Shown here: positions 47,078 through 59,520 of the stretch, in pieces
Position numbering within the stretch: the stretch's first letter is position 1
Layout: each line of letters begins with the position of its first letter
DNA from: Dactylonectria macrodidyma
Taxonomy: Eukaryota > Ascomycota > Sordariomycetes > Hypocreales > Nectriaceae
Direction of reading: 5' to 3'
Assembly (NCBI GenBank): GCA_020744425.1
Contig: JAGMUV010000004.1
Span: 1,736,001 to 1,800,000 of the forward strand
DNA: 64,000 nucleotides
The notes under the pieces: model-generated
Database searches by the model: none
The model's input: the letters and a program-made list of their open reading frames with translations, nothing else
Told to the model about the DNA's origin: nothing
Made by a program: the position numbers and the translations under genes

Positions 47078-48187
47078 TTCGCCTCTGTGTCATAACTAGC
47101 TTTTGAGGGCAGAGCAGGCGGCTGATGGAGGCATTTTGATGACAGGTGGGAGCCTCAGGCAACTAACGCCGAGTAATTAGCTGCAGCCTCGTTCTAGCTG
47201 ACATTACGTGATAGGCTGTCTTACATCTTGGTCTCAACATTTTTTGCGGCTGAGGTTGTACAAAGAAAGGTGAGGGACATCGGATTAACGACGATCCGCA
47301 GCGGCTCACTTCGGCAGCTCTTCGAGTCGATCTGTGGGAAATTCGCCCTAACTACCAAAAATAGGGGCTAATTACCTAGTAACCTATACTTCTAGTGCAT
47401 TGCGAGACGAAGCTCAAGCGATACGTGACCTATCACGGATGACCGCTTTTACGGCCTCTTCCTTCGTTAGCTCCGGATCAGCCCGCCTCAGCCCGCCTCG
47501 GCTCTGCTCACCTCCTTTGGCTGATGAGCAGCCCAGTGTCCGCTCTTGTTCCCATTTCTGGGCCCTCAACCTCTGGGTCTTTCCATCACCCCATCTAAAT
47601 CTTACGAACGTAGTAGCAACCCTAGTCAGGTAGTCTGCCTCTGGACCTAACTGCTAAGAAGCATGAATTGAAATGAGTGACTGTCTTCATCAATGGTAGA
47701 TGAGACATCACTCACGGTCACCAGTGCTTCGTTGCATGTACCGCCATACTTAATAGCAAGGAAATGGGAGATACATGATATTCTAAGGCGCAAGCAGCCA
47801 CTCAACCAGCTCCAAGGCACTCCAGCTTTCCTCGAACAAGTGTATAAAGTCTTACTAGGAAATCTAGGACTTAAAAAAGAGGCTAGTTCAGAACGGAATG
47901 GGTTGAGCGTTTTTTTTTATTCCTTTTTCTACTATTCCCTTCTTTAGTGATGGAACGACTGGTTATGTGGCTTGAAACATGCAGGCTGGAGCGCGTTATT
48001 GGATGCCTCGCTGAATATTCAGCTGCACTTCTATAAATAATCATTTTCAACCGCAACCTAGTAGCCTGGCCTTAGTGTCTGTTGCGTTCTTCTTCCTTAA
48101 ACACCGTCTCTTTCCTCACAGTTTTTCCGAACCGTGCTTTTCTCTACCTAACTGCGTATTGTGACAGAAGTCTCGGTGTAGAACGAT
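47078..48187. other. Intergenic, 1.1 kb
   Basis: No gene supported. Small frames near 47400 and 47693 lack protein-like composition. The region ends with the probable promoter of the large SNTX-GTPase gene and marks the right limit of the candidate cluster. Confidence 0.4.
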
Positions 48188-51100
48188 ATGGATTCCCCTG
48201 CGGCAGTCTTGACGCTACCGAGTCTCGGCCAGGACGTACAGCTCGGTATGCTGTACCGATGTTCGCACCGCACAATTCTACAGCGGCCTCTCGCTCTGGA
48301 GAGATGAGGTCGTCAACACTAGGCAGACACTGGACGACCAAGTGATACAAAATGGCGACTTCACTTATTCGTATTCTCTCGAAGAGGCGCGCAAGCACGT
48401 CTCCCTCGATGTCGAGGGCGCACTTAGTCTCGACCTCGGCATCATCAAGGCCACGGGCTCGGCCAAGTACCTGGATGAAAAGAAGTCGAGTACATTTGAG
48501 GCCCGCGCGAACGTCTCATCCACCATCGTCCGACGCACCCGCCGCATCCCACAGGAGATCTTGGCGTCAATGGAATATGAGCGCCACCTTGCTGACCCTC
48601 GCTTCACGCATTTCGTCGCCGAGGTCGTTGAGGGCGGAAGTGCCACGCTCAGTTTCGTCCAGTCGTGCTCCTCGTCCGAGGAGGCCAAAAGCGTCATGGG
48701 CAAGCTCAAGTCAAAGATTGTGAAGATTCCGGTTGGCGGCTCGACCCAGGTGTCGTTCGCGAGTGAGACGGAGTCGGTTTTTAAAGACATCAAGATCTCC
48801 TACAACGGCGCTATGGCCGAGAACGTCTCCACATCGAGGATGCCGTCCGCGTCGCTCGACAGATGCCGACAAAGCTGGGCCGGCAACAGAACACGCTCTC
48901 GTTCAAGCTCCTGCCGCTCACGATTCTCGACAGCACCCAGCACCGCGCTATCCGCACTCTTGATGCCAACCTCGTCAGCAAGACGGCCGCCGCACTAGAA
49001 GGCGGCAGCGCAGCGCAGCTCAAGCTCAAAGACTTAGTGGAGCAAGACGTGTTTCAGAACTCGTTCCCTATCATCAAGCAGCAGGTCGCAAAGATCCAGG
49101 CCGTTTTTGCTGAAGCCGAGACAGGGTTCACTCAGGCCGCGCGCCGCCTGCTGCCAGAGCTCCGGGACGGCACGACCGACTACAGCCCCAAAGTCTCAGA
49201 GCTCCGGGAGGCTGTGGCGCTATTTGAGCAGCGCACCCGGATCGCGGAAGAGTTTATCGCCAAGAAGTACAGCGAGGCGTCTATTCTTCGCGTAACTGTC
49301 GCTTCCCTGCTGAATGAAGGATTTGAGAATCATCTCGGCGGACTGACTGCTCGGTCGCTGGCTGACGCCGAAGCACCGAGGCTGCTGCTGTCGTTCGGTG
49401 GTGCCTCCATCAACCGCTCTCGGCACTCTCTCCAGCAAAGGATGGAGTCGTTAGATATCGAAGATGTTGGTGGCAGCGACTCGGATGGTAGCAGCGACGA
49501 TGACGATGACGATGACGATGACGACGAGTGGTTCGAGAACCAACAGATTGTCGCCAACGTTCGGGAGTCCTGCGCAGCGTTGCGTCAGCAGCGCTTGCTG
49601 GCCCTTGGGGATGTCATTTTCGGGGTCGCGGCTATCAACAAGGCATACCGTCCAGGTAAAGACAAACGCACAAAGACTAATGTCGGCGACGTTGTGCTCG
49701 ACTACAAGGGGAAGCTAGTCATCGTGACCGGTCTGCTCCCTAAGGCCCCGACGCGTCCGACTCTGACAGTCAAGGACCAACGCATCACTGTATCATGGTC
49801 TCACGAGCGCAGCGACACGGAGGAGTCGGTAGTCTCAACATCTGGCTATATCATCCGCTTCCGCCCTCAGCCAAACACATCCAAAGATGGTCCTTTCCCA
49901 CGCGCAACGGGGAACGAGCCTGTCTCAGAAGTCCAGTGCAGGGCTACGGAAACAAATGTGACAATAGAAAGGGGCCCAAATGGCGTTCTTCTGTTTGATG
50001 ACTGCGACTACGAAGTCATGCTGGGCGTCCAGACCACCGTGGGACGCTCGGTTTGGAGCAAGGAGAGTGTGTGCCGCACGCTTAAATTGCCTTCCGCAGC
50101 TTCCAGGATGATCGACTTTTACCTGGACAAATGTAAGGTACTTTCACGTAAGGTTAAGGGGAGCGAACCGTGGGGGCTGTGTGAATCGGGTAGCAAGAAT
50201 ACCCTCTACTTAGGCCTCACGGTGAAAGCCGAGCGGTTCTGCACCGACTCTCGCTTCGAGGGAGAGCTCGCGGTCCAGATCGTCGATGTCGCCCCAGAAT
50301 TTGAGCAGAGTATCCCGGCGGCACGGACTCAGGACCGAGACAACACCATCGTGGTCGTCTTCGCGGGCAGCAGCGGCCACGGCAAGAGCACTGAGATCAA
50401 CGCCTTCATCTCGTACCTTCTTGGCGGTGAGCCCACAGACTTTGCGCGCATCATGGTCATCGATGACAGCGGCGCGAACCAGTGGCAGTCGGTGACGCAG
50501 TACGTAACCTGCTATCGTATCCGGCCGCTCTCGCCGCTCTTCCAGGGCAAGACGCTGCTCATCGTCGACACGCCGGGCTATGGCGACGCGCGGGGCATCG
50601 AGCGTGACGCCTTCGTCACGGCAGCCATGTCCGAGTTCTTCAAGACCATCGAACACGTCAATGCCATCATCTTCACGTGTCGAGCGAACGAGGTGCGCAC
50701 CACGTTCCTCAGCCCTATCTCGACTTACGTCTTCTCGCTCTTTGCCAAGGACGTCCGGAGCTGTCCCCGCACTATCTACACCTTTAGCGACGCCGGCACC
50801 CCGCTGGCTCGCGGCGCACTGCAGAAACTTCAGTGGCCCGTGGAGAACGGCGAGGTCGAGGTGAACAACGCCGCCTTCACCGTTGACCTGGACAGCAAGA
50901 ACCAGCAAAAGGTCCGCGACTGGTGGCTCATGTCCGTCAGGGGCAAGTTCCAGGTCATGCAGATGCTCCTACGCCGGCCGCCGGTACCGACGGCAGCGAG
51001 TGCTTCGGTCACGGAGGACCGCCTCGAGCTCGAGCGCAAGTGCGCCCTCGTGGAGAAGAAGATATTCCGCACGGCCAACGACGCCCAGAACCTCATCGCG

Positions 51101-52012
51101 GACCTTGGCGCCCTCGCCAGGGCTGTCGGGGTCGCCCCGGGTGAGAAAGTCTTGGTGGATCAGGTCCATGTGGTAGAGACATCGCTGCCTCCTGACTGTG
51201 CGACAACACTCTGCCTCCATTGCCACCAGACATGCCATGAGATCTGCGCACTCAGCGACGACAAGGACAAGAAACACTGTGCCGCGATGAGCAACGGCAG
51301 CTGCACAGTCTGCAAGGGGCGCTGTGACTGGACCAAGCACCGAAACGCAAAATTCATCCTCAAGCCAGAGAATCGCAAGGAGTGGGTGGTGCCCGAGGAC
51401 CTGATCAAGCGGTGGAATGCCAACAACAACACGCTTGAGGGCGTGCTCCTCGACGCCATGGACGCGTACCTAGATCTTCAGGAGGAGCTGCGCAAGGATA
51501 TCCTCTACCTGGCGCAGCTGACGGAGAAGCTCATGAGCAAGGCGCTCCTCCACGACCCCGCCGCGCTCATCACGTACATCGAGACGCTGATCCATACGGC
51601 CCGCGCCAACGGAGCCCCTCCGGAGCAGATCAACCAGATGGCCACGGCCAAGGCGACGCTGCTGCTGGCCCGCGAGGTGAAGGATCGTGGTGCCAGCGCC
51701 ACGCGCGACTCGCAGACCTTGCTGCAGGTCCTCAGGGCGGTGCGGCAAGAGATGAAGCGGCGGATGGGGCTTGACCCAAGCGAACGTGCCCGCGAGGAGG
51801 AGAAGCCGTGTAGCCTGTATAACGACCTGCGCGAAAAGTTGCCCCCGGAGATACGGCGGAGGGCTCTAGAGCCGCTCAAGACGGAAGGCTTATTGAAGGG
51901 GCTCTTCTCATCTAGCGCGCGCTATCCCGAAAATCTGCAGGCGATTGTTACATTGGTTCAAGTTGTGTTGAAGGATGGTGGTGTGGTAGCTGCACTTGAA
52001 ACATATAATTGA
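48188..52012 (+). CDS. SNTX-like / FN3 / P-loop GTPase giant protein, N-terminally frameshifted
   Basis: The coding signal spans about 1,270 codons without introns. The first part resembles the N-terminal fold of stonustoxin-like (SNTX) proteins, including SAKYLDEKKSS and a FKLLPLTILDS block, followed by a helical region. An Asp-rich tract (49486-49530), an FN3-like beta-sandwich (about 49740-50090), a P-loop GSSGHGKST with DTPGYGD, and a Cys/His cluster (about 51200-51340) follow. The reading frame moves by one base near 48256 and returns near 48832, so the first 215 or so codons are split over two frames; from about 48835 one frame stays open to the stop. The shifts may be real or sequencing errors. 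Role unknown; domain order suggests a GTP-dependent membrane-acting or immune-type protein. No pore-forming activity is shown. Confidence 0.7.
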
Positions 52013-52081
52013 CTATATGTTCTCTTCTCAAGAGTAGGTATATGATTGCCCCTCACTTCCCTTCGCTATCTCCCTAGGCTA

Positions 52082-55000
52082 CTAAAACGTTGTGCCAGAA
52101 ATTCCCCAAGTTATGCAACCGTACTTTCCGTTATCCACAAAAAGACCGCCATATGTTACATCAGCTGAAGGTGCCGCGTTGCAGCTAGCAACAATACCAA
52201 GGGACTCGCGACAGTAATCTCCCAGGTCGAATCCCGTTAAGGGCTGGCAACCCGTTTGGTCAACCGCAGAGTAGAGCTGGATGATCACGTTTTGGTGATC
52301 ATCAACGGGGAATACATGAGGAGTCTGGGGAATTACTCCGTCTTCTCGCAACGCCACAGTAGAGCCATCGCAGAAGGACTCGATGCTTGACTGTTGCTGC
52401 TCTCTCGTGATCTCAGTCCATGTCGATCCGAAGAGACACCGGCAGTTGAAATACGGCCCTGTGCCATTCAAAAGCGCTGGGGGCAGGCTATCGGCAGGGC
52501 ATGATTCTGATGGTGTGGGTGGTAGCGTTGAGGTCGCATCTGCCGTGGCCGTCGATTTCGTCTGCTCGGCACTGGTTGTGACCCCTAGCTGTGAAGAGGC
52601 GGCCTGGGTGCTGGAGACGACAGACGAGGAGGCGCTTGAAGTCGTCTGAGTCTTCGTAGGAAGAACACAGGCAGCGCCGTCGGAGGTATCGTCCTGGCGC
52701 TTCACCACACGAGTCCAATCCCAAGTGATAGACACTGCCCACGTAGCCCGACTATTTAGATCGTTATATCTGCGCTGCCATGCACTGACTTCGCTGCTCA
52801 CTCTATTTTTATTTCTCCTCGCGTTTCGAATATCGGTCTGGATCCTGGCCAAAATCTTGGTCTTTGCGTTGGCTATAGCATCGTTGATAGACCAAGACTT
52901 GCCGCCGTCGAACCTGTACTTCATATACTCTTGGTAAGTCTTCGCAAATGACCAAACCCCGTCAATCACGGCTGAGTCATGTTTGCATGTTCGCGCATTG
53001 TCATCCATATCCTGACTGTGTGTGGAATATTCGTTAGCCTGGTTCCGTGAAGAACATGTGAAGTGACCAGTGAGCTTGGGACATTTGCGCACTTACAGTC
53101 TTGACCAAACTCGCTGGTTTTGCCGCTTCATGGCCTCGATGGCTTCCGCCTTGTTCATCAAATCAACACCGAGAGCCAGCTTCTCAAGAAACTCAAGCTT
53201 CCCGTCGAGCCACTTCTGCGCATTTGTCCAGACGGAATTTCGCGTTACAACGATTCCAGGTCTGTCCATACTCGTAGTCCGAGTATTGACCGCATTTGGA
53301 TCAGTAGCAAAGCCCTGCGAGGAACAGATTAATATCCCCATCGATTTAGATAACGATAGGATAGGGGGGTTGGGACGTTGAGTCGTCATTACACACCTTG
53401 CACTGGCCATTCGTGTATCTGTCCACACCCATAAGGTCGTTCATAAACTGAGCATCCGTAGGATGTACATGGTCGGCCGGGTTTCTCTGGGCTCCAGGAA
53501 AGGTGTTGAAGACCTTTTGAAGCCACACCGGGCCTGTCCCGTCGTCGCTGTAGAACTCGAGATCGTTGCAGTTGATCTTGGTGACTGGATCGGGACCTGT
53601 TGTGCCCTGGACGTTCGAAATGGATGAATCGATAATCGACCGGAAGTAGTCTCTGAGGAAGCTCTTCTCATAGATGTGGTCAATTGTGGGAAGTCGGTCC
53701 CCGGTTGGAGTTTGACCCGGATGATAGAGTGCCTTTGGTGTAGGCCCTTTTAGCGTAAAAACGCAGTTGACGCGTTCCGACCAGTACCATCGAACGACCT
53801 TTGCCAGAGGTGAAGCCGGGGAGGCCGCCGCGATTTGAGCCTCCCAGTTGAATACATCGCTTCCTGAAGGATACTCGGGAAACTGGATATCCTTTATATT
53901 AGTGCATCCTCCAACATTTCCCTCCTTTTCTCCGGTCGGAGACCATCTTCTTTCGAGTAGTTCGGAATCGTCGTCGTCGTCGCCTGTGTCCTGGCCGTCG
54001 GAAGCAAACCCGTCGCCACAGGACCGACATGATCCGTCCCCAGTGGCACCGCAAGCCTCTACCTCAGTTGTTGAAGTGATGCCGGTAGCACTACATCCCG
54101 TGTGTGTCTGAGTACACCACGTAGTGCATTCGTTCGCCGATGTGTCAGCTTGACCTGTGTAAGTTGTGCAGGCTACAAGACAGTCACTGGCAGTGACCTC
54201 TTCGGTGCACGTGCTCGTTGTAGCCTCCTCTGTGGAGGACTGATCATCGTCGGTCCTGGAAGAGTTGTCGTTGTCGTCGCCGTCGTCGTCACCGCCCTCG
54301 CCGCCTGGGGTGTTAGGGGGTATGGTGCAGCCCAGTGGAATGCAAGGGAAGGAGAACTTAGGGAAGCCTGGGAAGCTGAACAAAGTGCCAGTAATCCTGG
54401 GCCACCCAAATATGACGATTCCGGAGCCGCTTCCTCCACACTTAGGGCAGCCAACCAGGACCGGAACGATGGTAGGCTCGCTGGAACCGTCTGACGTCGT
54501 TGTGATCCACGTGTTGGTCGTCCACTCAGGATGGTCAGATATTGTTGTGGGGGACCAGCCAGCTGGAAGCTCCGTCATAGTTGAAGTGACGGGGCCTGTC
54601 GAGATAGGCCCATTACCGGATGAGACAGAGGTGAGGGTCGAGCCGGAACTATCTGTATTAGTATAGCTAGTCTGTCCAGAGGAAACTGATGTAGCAGCCG
54701 AACCAGAATTGTTTGTTTCGATTGAGAGACCAGATGTGCTCTTAGTACCAGTGATGGTAGCTCCAGTGCTATCGGGTTGGTCAGGAGTCAAAGTCACTGA
54801 TCCCTGATCAGGGCCGGTTTGAGTGCCGCCGGCTGAACCAGATGGCGCATTTGAATCTTGGGCCGTGGTTGAATCATTGCTCTCAGTCTGCCCAGATGCG
54901 GCCGTGGTGGCGCTTGTAGATCCCTGGGGCCCCGATTCAGAAGTCGGAACACCTTGAGACACGCCGGTCGAACCAGTTGAGCCAGTTGAGTCCTGCGTAG

Positions 55001-56072
55001 GAGTGCCTTCAGTGTCATCGGACTGTCCTGACGACGAAGTTCCAGAAGTCCCACCAGGAAGTGAACCTGTTCCACCGGTGCCAGTCGTGGCTCCCGGAGA
55101 CACGTCTGTAGTCACCCCAATCGTATCGGCTATGCCGGTATCAGTAGGCTGCCCGGATGACGCGGTTCCCGTCTCAGAGCTTCTACTCGCAGTATTACCA
55201 GTCTGTGTGCCTCCTGGCGTAGTGTCGATATCGGTGTTGCCAGGCTGTCCTGACGTGAACCCTGTACGGGAGCTCTTGCCGGGAAGAGAATTGGTCTCGG
55301 TGGTCTCACCGGTAGCTGCTGTGCCAGTACTGCCTGGCTTTCCAGACGTCACTTCGGATGAAGTTGCTGATGACTGAGACTGGGTGCCCGAGACACCAAT
55401 AGACGAAGGCGTCGACCCCACTGGCACCGATAAAGTGCCAATGGGCAATGTTGTGTCACCAGATCCTGGGGTTGACAAAGCATCAGTTGATTGGCCTGGT
55501 GTGTTTTGTGTCGATGTCAATTGCGGTTGGGTTGATGCAGTGGTTGAGTTCCCATCGGAGAGAGCTCCAGAGGGGCTAGATGGGCCACCAGAGCCTGAAG
55601 GAACCGAGAGGGTTCCGGATGAAGGCATTGAGGGTGGTTGAGAGCCATCGTCGGTTCCAGGGCCCACAGATGTCGTAGAGGAAAGATTATTGGATATTCC
55701 AGAGCCAGGGGTGTTGCTAGGGGTGTTTCCAGGAAGCAATGTATTCCCAGGAGAAGACTCCGAAGACGCCGATTGGCCTAGAGTACCGGTAGGAACTCCA
55801 GTACGCCGGGTTGTAGTCTCCGATGAAAGAAATGGAAGTGAATGAGTGTGAGGCCCAGAGTGAGGAAATACTGGAGGTGGTTCGTAACCAGAGTATCCAG
55901 TGGTTGTAGAATCAGCTGGCCCAGTCTCTACTGCAGGGGTCTCATCTGGACCAGAAGATATGGAAATATCGGAGCTGTTGCCGTCAAACGAATCGAAAGG
56001 CAGCTGGGATGGTCGGCAACGGCCAGCGAGGGCACCAGTGCCTAAAACACAAAGAAAACGAAGATACTTCAT
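52082..56072 (-). CDS. Giant secreted mucin-like protein with C-terminal Cys domain
   Basis: Exons 56072-53397, 53314-53097 and 53015-52082 (introns 82 and 81 bp); 1,275 residues. The start at 56072 opens a signal peptide (YLRFLCVLGTGALAG). Roughly 450 residues of Ser/Thr/Gly/Pro-rich low-complexity sequence follow, expected to be heavily O-glycosylated. A CTEEVTASDCLVACTTYTG module, of the type found near the ends of fungal class V chitinases, comes next. After an acidic stretch, ELLERRW offers a Kex2-like dibasic site. The last 500 residues form a globular domain with conserved Cys/Trp positions (e.g. RCLFGSTWTEI, GCQPLTGFDLGDYC). The final domain has no known function to me. Likely cell-wall or surface protein. 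Confidence 0.75.
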
Positions 56073-57103
56073 AGTGAAGGGCAAGAAGAGAAAGAATATT
56101 CAGTACATGAACTTTGGGCTGAGGGCGATAGACCGGTGTCTGCAGCAATGGTTTGCAGGCTGGCCATATTCAGATTCGATGTTTGAGGCCATGAGAGTAT
56201 TTGTATTAAGGTCTTCAGCTACATATATAATTGACTCATGCATTTGAAGGCAAAGATGGCATGTCTTTCTTCTCTTACAAACCTCAACCAACAAGATTTA
56301 TCGCGCTCTGCAACTGTCACAGGCTATTCCCAGTCGATAGTGGAGTATCCGCTTACGCGAGGACTGGGCGTCATCCTTCTCGGCGCTTCAGCACTGGCCA
56401 CTGCTCCAGGCAGCTACAGGAGCTGAAAATGCTTTTTGCTGTGCCACTTTACACTACGCAGGAGATAAGGGCCAACAGAATGGTGGATACGAGGGCCTTC
56501 TTGGCAACGAACAGTCTCACATAGTCGATGCTATAGCATGTTGTCTACACTATAAACAGGTATCTCATATTGAGTGGCAGAATCCAACAGGCGTATGTGA
56601 TACGTTATGAGTCTAAGAAACAAACAGAGGTACCTAGTCAGTATTTCGTTTTAGACTAGAAAAGGATTCCAGAAAAGGCCGGCCATTTGGACTAGGATGA
56701 AACATGAGAAGACGTGTAAAAATAAAATTACAAAAAAAACCATTTATTTGTTGGTTGATGCACATTGTGTTTGTTGGCTCTAAATTGCCATGAAACATAG
56801 CGTGCTCCTTCGGACACGGTCCGCGCGGCAAAGACAGCCTCGATTTAGCTAATCACATTGAAGTAGCACCCCCACCAAACATGTGACAAAGAAATTGCCA
56901 ACTCTTTTCTCTGCCTCGATTGATTTCTTGACCCATGCAACTGAGCATGCAACTACGCCACGAACTAGCGCCAACTCCCACGTCTACAGTATATTATATA
57001 TTGCCAACCAACACGCAAAAAGGACGCCGTCATTTCCGGCTGCTCCTCCGCTCCCTCATTGAGTCTCTTGCCTCCTTCTCTCATTCGTTCAAGGCGGACC
57101 AAC
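56073..57103. other. Divergent intergenic region, 1 kb
   Basis: Shared upstream region of the mucin-like gene (minus) and the F-box-like gene (plus). Nothing else recognised. Confidence 0.35.
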
Positions 57104-58278
57104 ATGGCTCACACTCACGAGTATTCTTTCTGCACAGTATGCGGCATACCAATAGCAGAATACTACAGAGAACAAGTCAATGGACCTTCTTGTTGGAATG
57201 CTCGCTTGTGGGAGGCCAATGCTGTCCTTCTTACAGGGCCTCACTGGTCCGACACTGAACAGGGACCCGAGTCTATGAAAGTGTCCCCCAAGTCCGTCAC
57301 TCGTAGGCTTGCCATCGCGGCTCATATTGATCTACACACCATACCCGACAGGGAGAGAGTCTTCCCACAGTTCGAGGACTATCCGAATCACCATCGCATT
57401 TCATTTTGCATTCACAGTGCCTGCGACGCAATAGCAGATCGAGTCATTGAGACGTCCCCAACGGCCCATATCCGATCCATAGGCGACCTTTGGATGACAC
57501 TCGAGCGACGATGCACTAAAACCACCCGAGATGTCCCGAACTGTTTCGACAATTTCCTCCCCGAAATCCCCGAGAATAACCCTGACGAGCCAGCCAAACT
57601 GGGGCTCGGTCGCTATTATCTTCAACCAGAGTGTTTCTGGGAAGATCCACCGTCTGGATGGGTACGTAGCCAGCCTATGCTCACTCAACGTATCGAGTGC
57701 TAACGACGTGGCAGTGGAATCATGATCCCTTACATATTCCAGACCTCACTACTGCACTCATATCCAACCTGGAGCAGGTGCATGTTACATCTTCGCCATT
57801 TGCAAGCACCTTCGCCTCTTTGCCTCAAGAGATTGCAGACATGATCATACCGCTGCTGCTCCGTGAGCCTATCGAGATAGATTGCAACTATCTGGTGCCA
57901 CAGACCCTTTGGAAGGACGTATTTCTCCAAATCCCATTTCTCTGGGACCTTGATAGAGAAGTCATCGCAAGCAAATTGTCTTCTGTCGCCCCAAAGGGCA
58001 AGGAATGGAACTGGGAGAAGCTTGCTCGGCAGGTTCTCAGTCCTCCAAAAGTCGCATCTGTTGAGGAAAACGGATATGGTTACCTCCCATGGGACTACAA
58101 GGATGTAGGATTGGTGGTTCCCAGCGGCTTCACAAATCGTCGACGAATATGGCAGATCTGTGAAGATATGTATCCGAATGACGTGGGAATGGAGCACCGC
58201 CCATATCAGCCCCCATCCAACGATGAAGGTCTAGAATCATTTGACAGCGATTCAGACTCGAGTGATAACGAGGAGTAG
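57104..58278 (+). CDS. Fungal F-box-like protein
   Basis: Exons 57104-57661 and 57715-58278 (53-bp intron, GTACGT donor); 373 residues. The N-terminus has a paired-cysteine start (FCTVCGIPIAEYY) seen in a common fungal family. In the second half, FASLPQEIADMIIPLLL matches the first helix of an F-box (LPxEI) and is followed by a WKDVFLQIPFLWDLD segment. F-box proteins recruit substrates to SCF ubiquitin ligases. The tail is acidic (SDSDSSDNEE). Such genes are numerous and poorly conserved in filamentous ascomycetes; substrate unknown. Confidence 0.75.
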
Positions 58279-58829
58279 GCATTCTATATGACACTAGCCA
58301 CGAGCTCACTCTCAAATACTTTGTCACCCTTCTTCAGCTTGCTCTTCGTTTGTCTCTCACTGGTGAAATGCACGAGGGTAAAAGGTCAGTCATGGATTAC
58401 ACACATTTGTCTTGATGAGTAACTTCAACTTGCACTTCGCTGCCATGACTTGCCATCTTGTCAGCGTGAGTGTTAAGCATACTTGTCTGTCTTCAACACA
58501 CTAGAATCTTCAAGTAGTGCTAGCGATATTCTACATCACGAGGTACACGATTTCCGATATTCGGAACCTCGTGGTGGGGCCGAAATCCGACGTCGAGTGC
58601 GGCTATGCTCTGACATTATCGCCATTTGATTCATATATGTACCAATCTCGACAGACATAATCAAATCGAACGACACAGACTCCAATAATGGCCGAGCGTA
58701 CTATACCCCAGCGGCACTGCTCCATTTGAAGATACGTTATCTTTAGTATGACAACGCTCAAGGTCTCCGTGCAGGGATCTCGGCATGTGGGGAGATAAGC
58801 CAACGCTCAGTGTTTCCCACCCGTTGCAT

Positions 58830-59150
58830 ATCCTTAGGGTGATGCAGCTGGAGAAGAAGCGGCGCATGAGGCTCGACCCAGGCAAGCGTGCCCGCAAGGA
58901 GGAGAAGCTATATAGCCTATATAATGACCTATGTGAAAAGTTACTTCTAGAAATATGGCGGAGGGCTCTAGAGCTACTTAAGATAAAAGGCTTATTGAAA
59001 GGGCTTTTCTAAAATTAATTTAAGTTATATTTAAGGATAGTAATATAATAGCTATATTGAAAATATATAATTAATTAATAGAATCTTCTTTTGTAATAAG
59101 TTATTCTATTTAATAGTTGCCCTTTGCCTGCCTTTGCTATCCTTTAAGTT
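58830..59150 (+). pseudogene. Decayed copy of the SNTX-GTPase 3' end
   Basis: The sequence aligns to the last ~95 codons and 3' flank of the gene ending at 52012. It stays in frame through KRRMRLDPGKRARKEEKLYS and ALELLKIKGLLKGLF, then stops early, while nucleotide similarity continues through an ETYN-like end and into the 3' flank. Most differences are C-to-T or G-to-A, and the fragment is far more AT-rich than its source. That is the signature of RIP acting on a duplicated segment. No GTPase part is preserved here. Confidence 0.75.
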
Positions 59151-59520
59151 CCCTTTCTATCTGTTTATATCCTAATAATGAATTAGGAATACTCTAGCGA
59201 GAATTTTCCATGTTGGAACCAGTTATTTCCTCTAAGTAGTCATATTTTATCTAATTAAAAGATGGCCATCTTCCTTCGTATCTGAATTTAGTCTTACTTG
59301 ATAGATTACTGCTGGGGCCCCCTAGTGGCTTGTCTAACGACACAGGGCCTCGTTTCTTCCTCAGCGTCACTGCCGAGGCTGTCTTGCAAATGGTGTATGT
59401 CACGTGGATGGTTCTAGGGTCTATTTGCGAAGCGAGATAGGAAGCGGAAGATTAAATCCTTACTCTTTATGGTAACTAAGTCTGCTTAAATTCAAGGAAG
59501 GTCTCCGTAGCTATGGAAGC
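59151..59520. other. AT-rich spacer
   Basis: No gene. Continues the decayed DNA to the 3' end of the carboxylesterase gene. Confidence 0.35.

Noticed and set aside
47693..47947. 84-codon frame upstream of the SNTX-GTPase gene
   Set aside because: No similarity, signal or splice context; composition degenerates into a T-rich run.
50210..50908. 232-codon minus-strand open frame
   Set aside because: Antisense to the P-loop region of the large GTPase gene; composition follows its codon bias.
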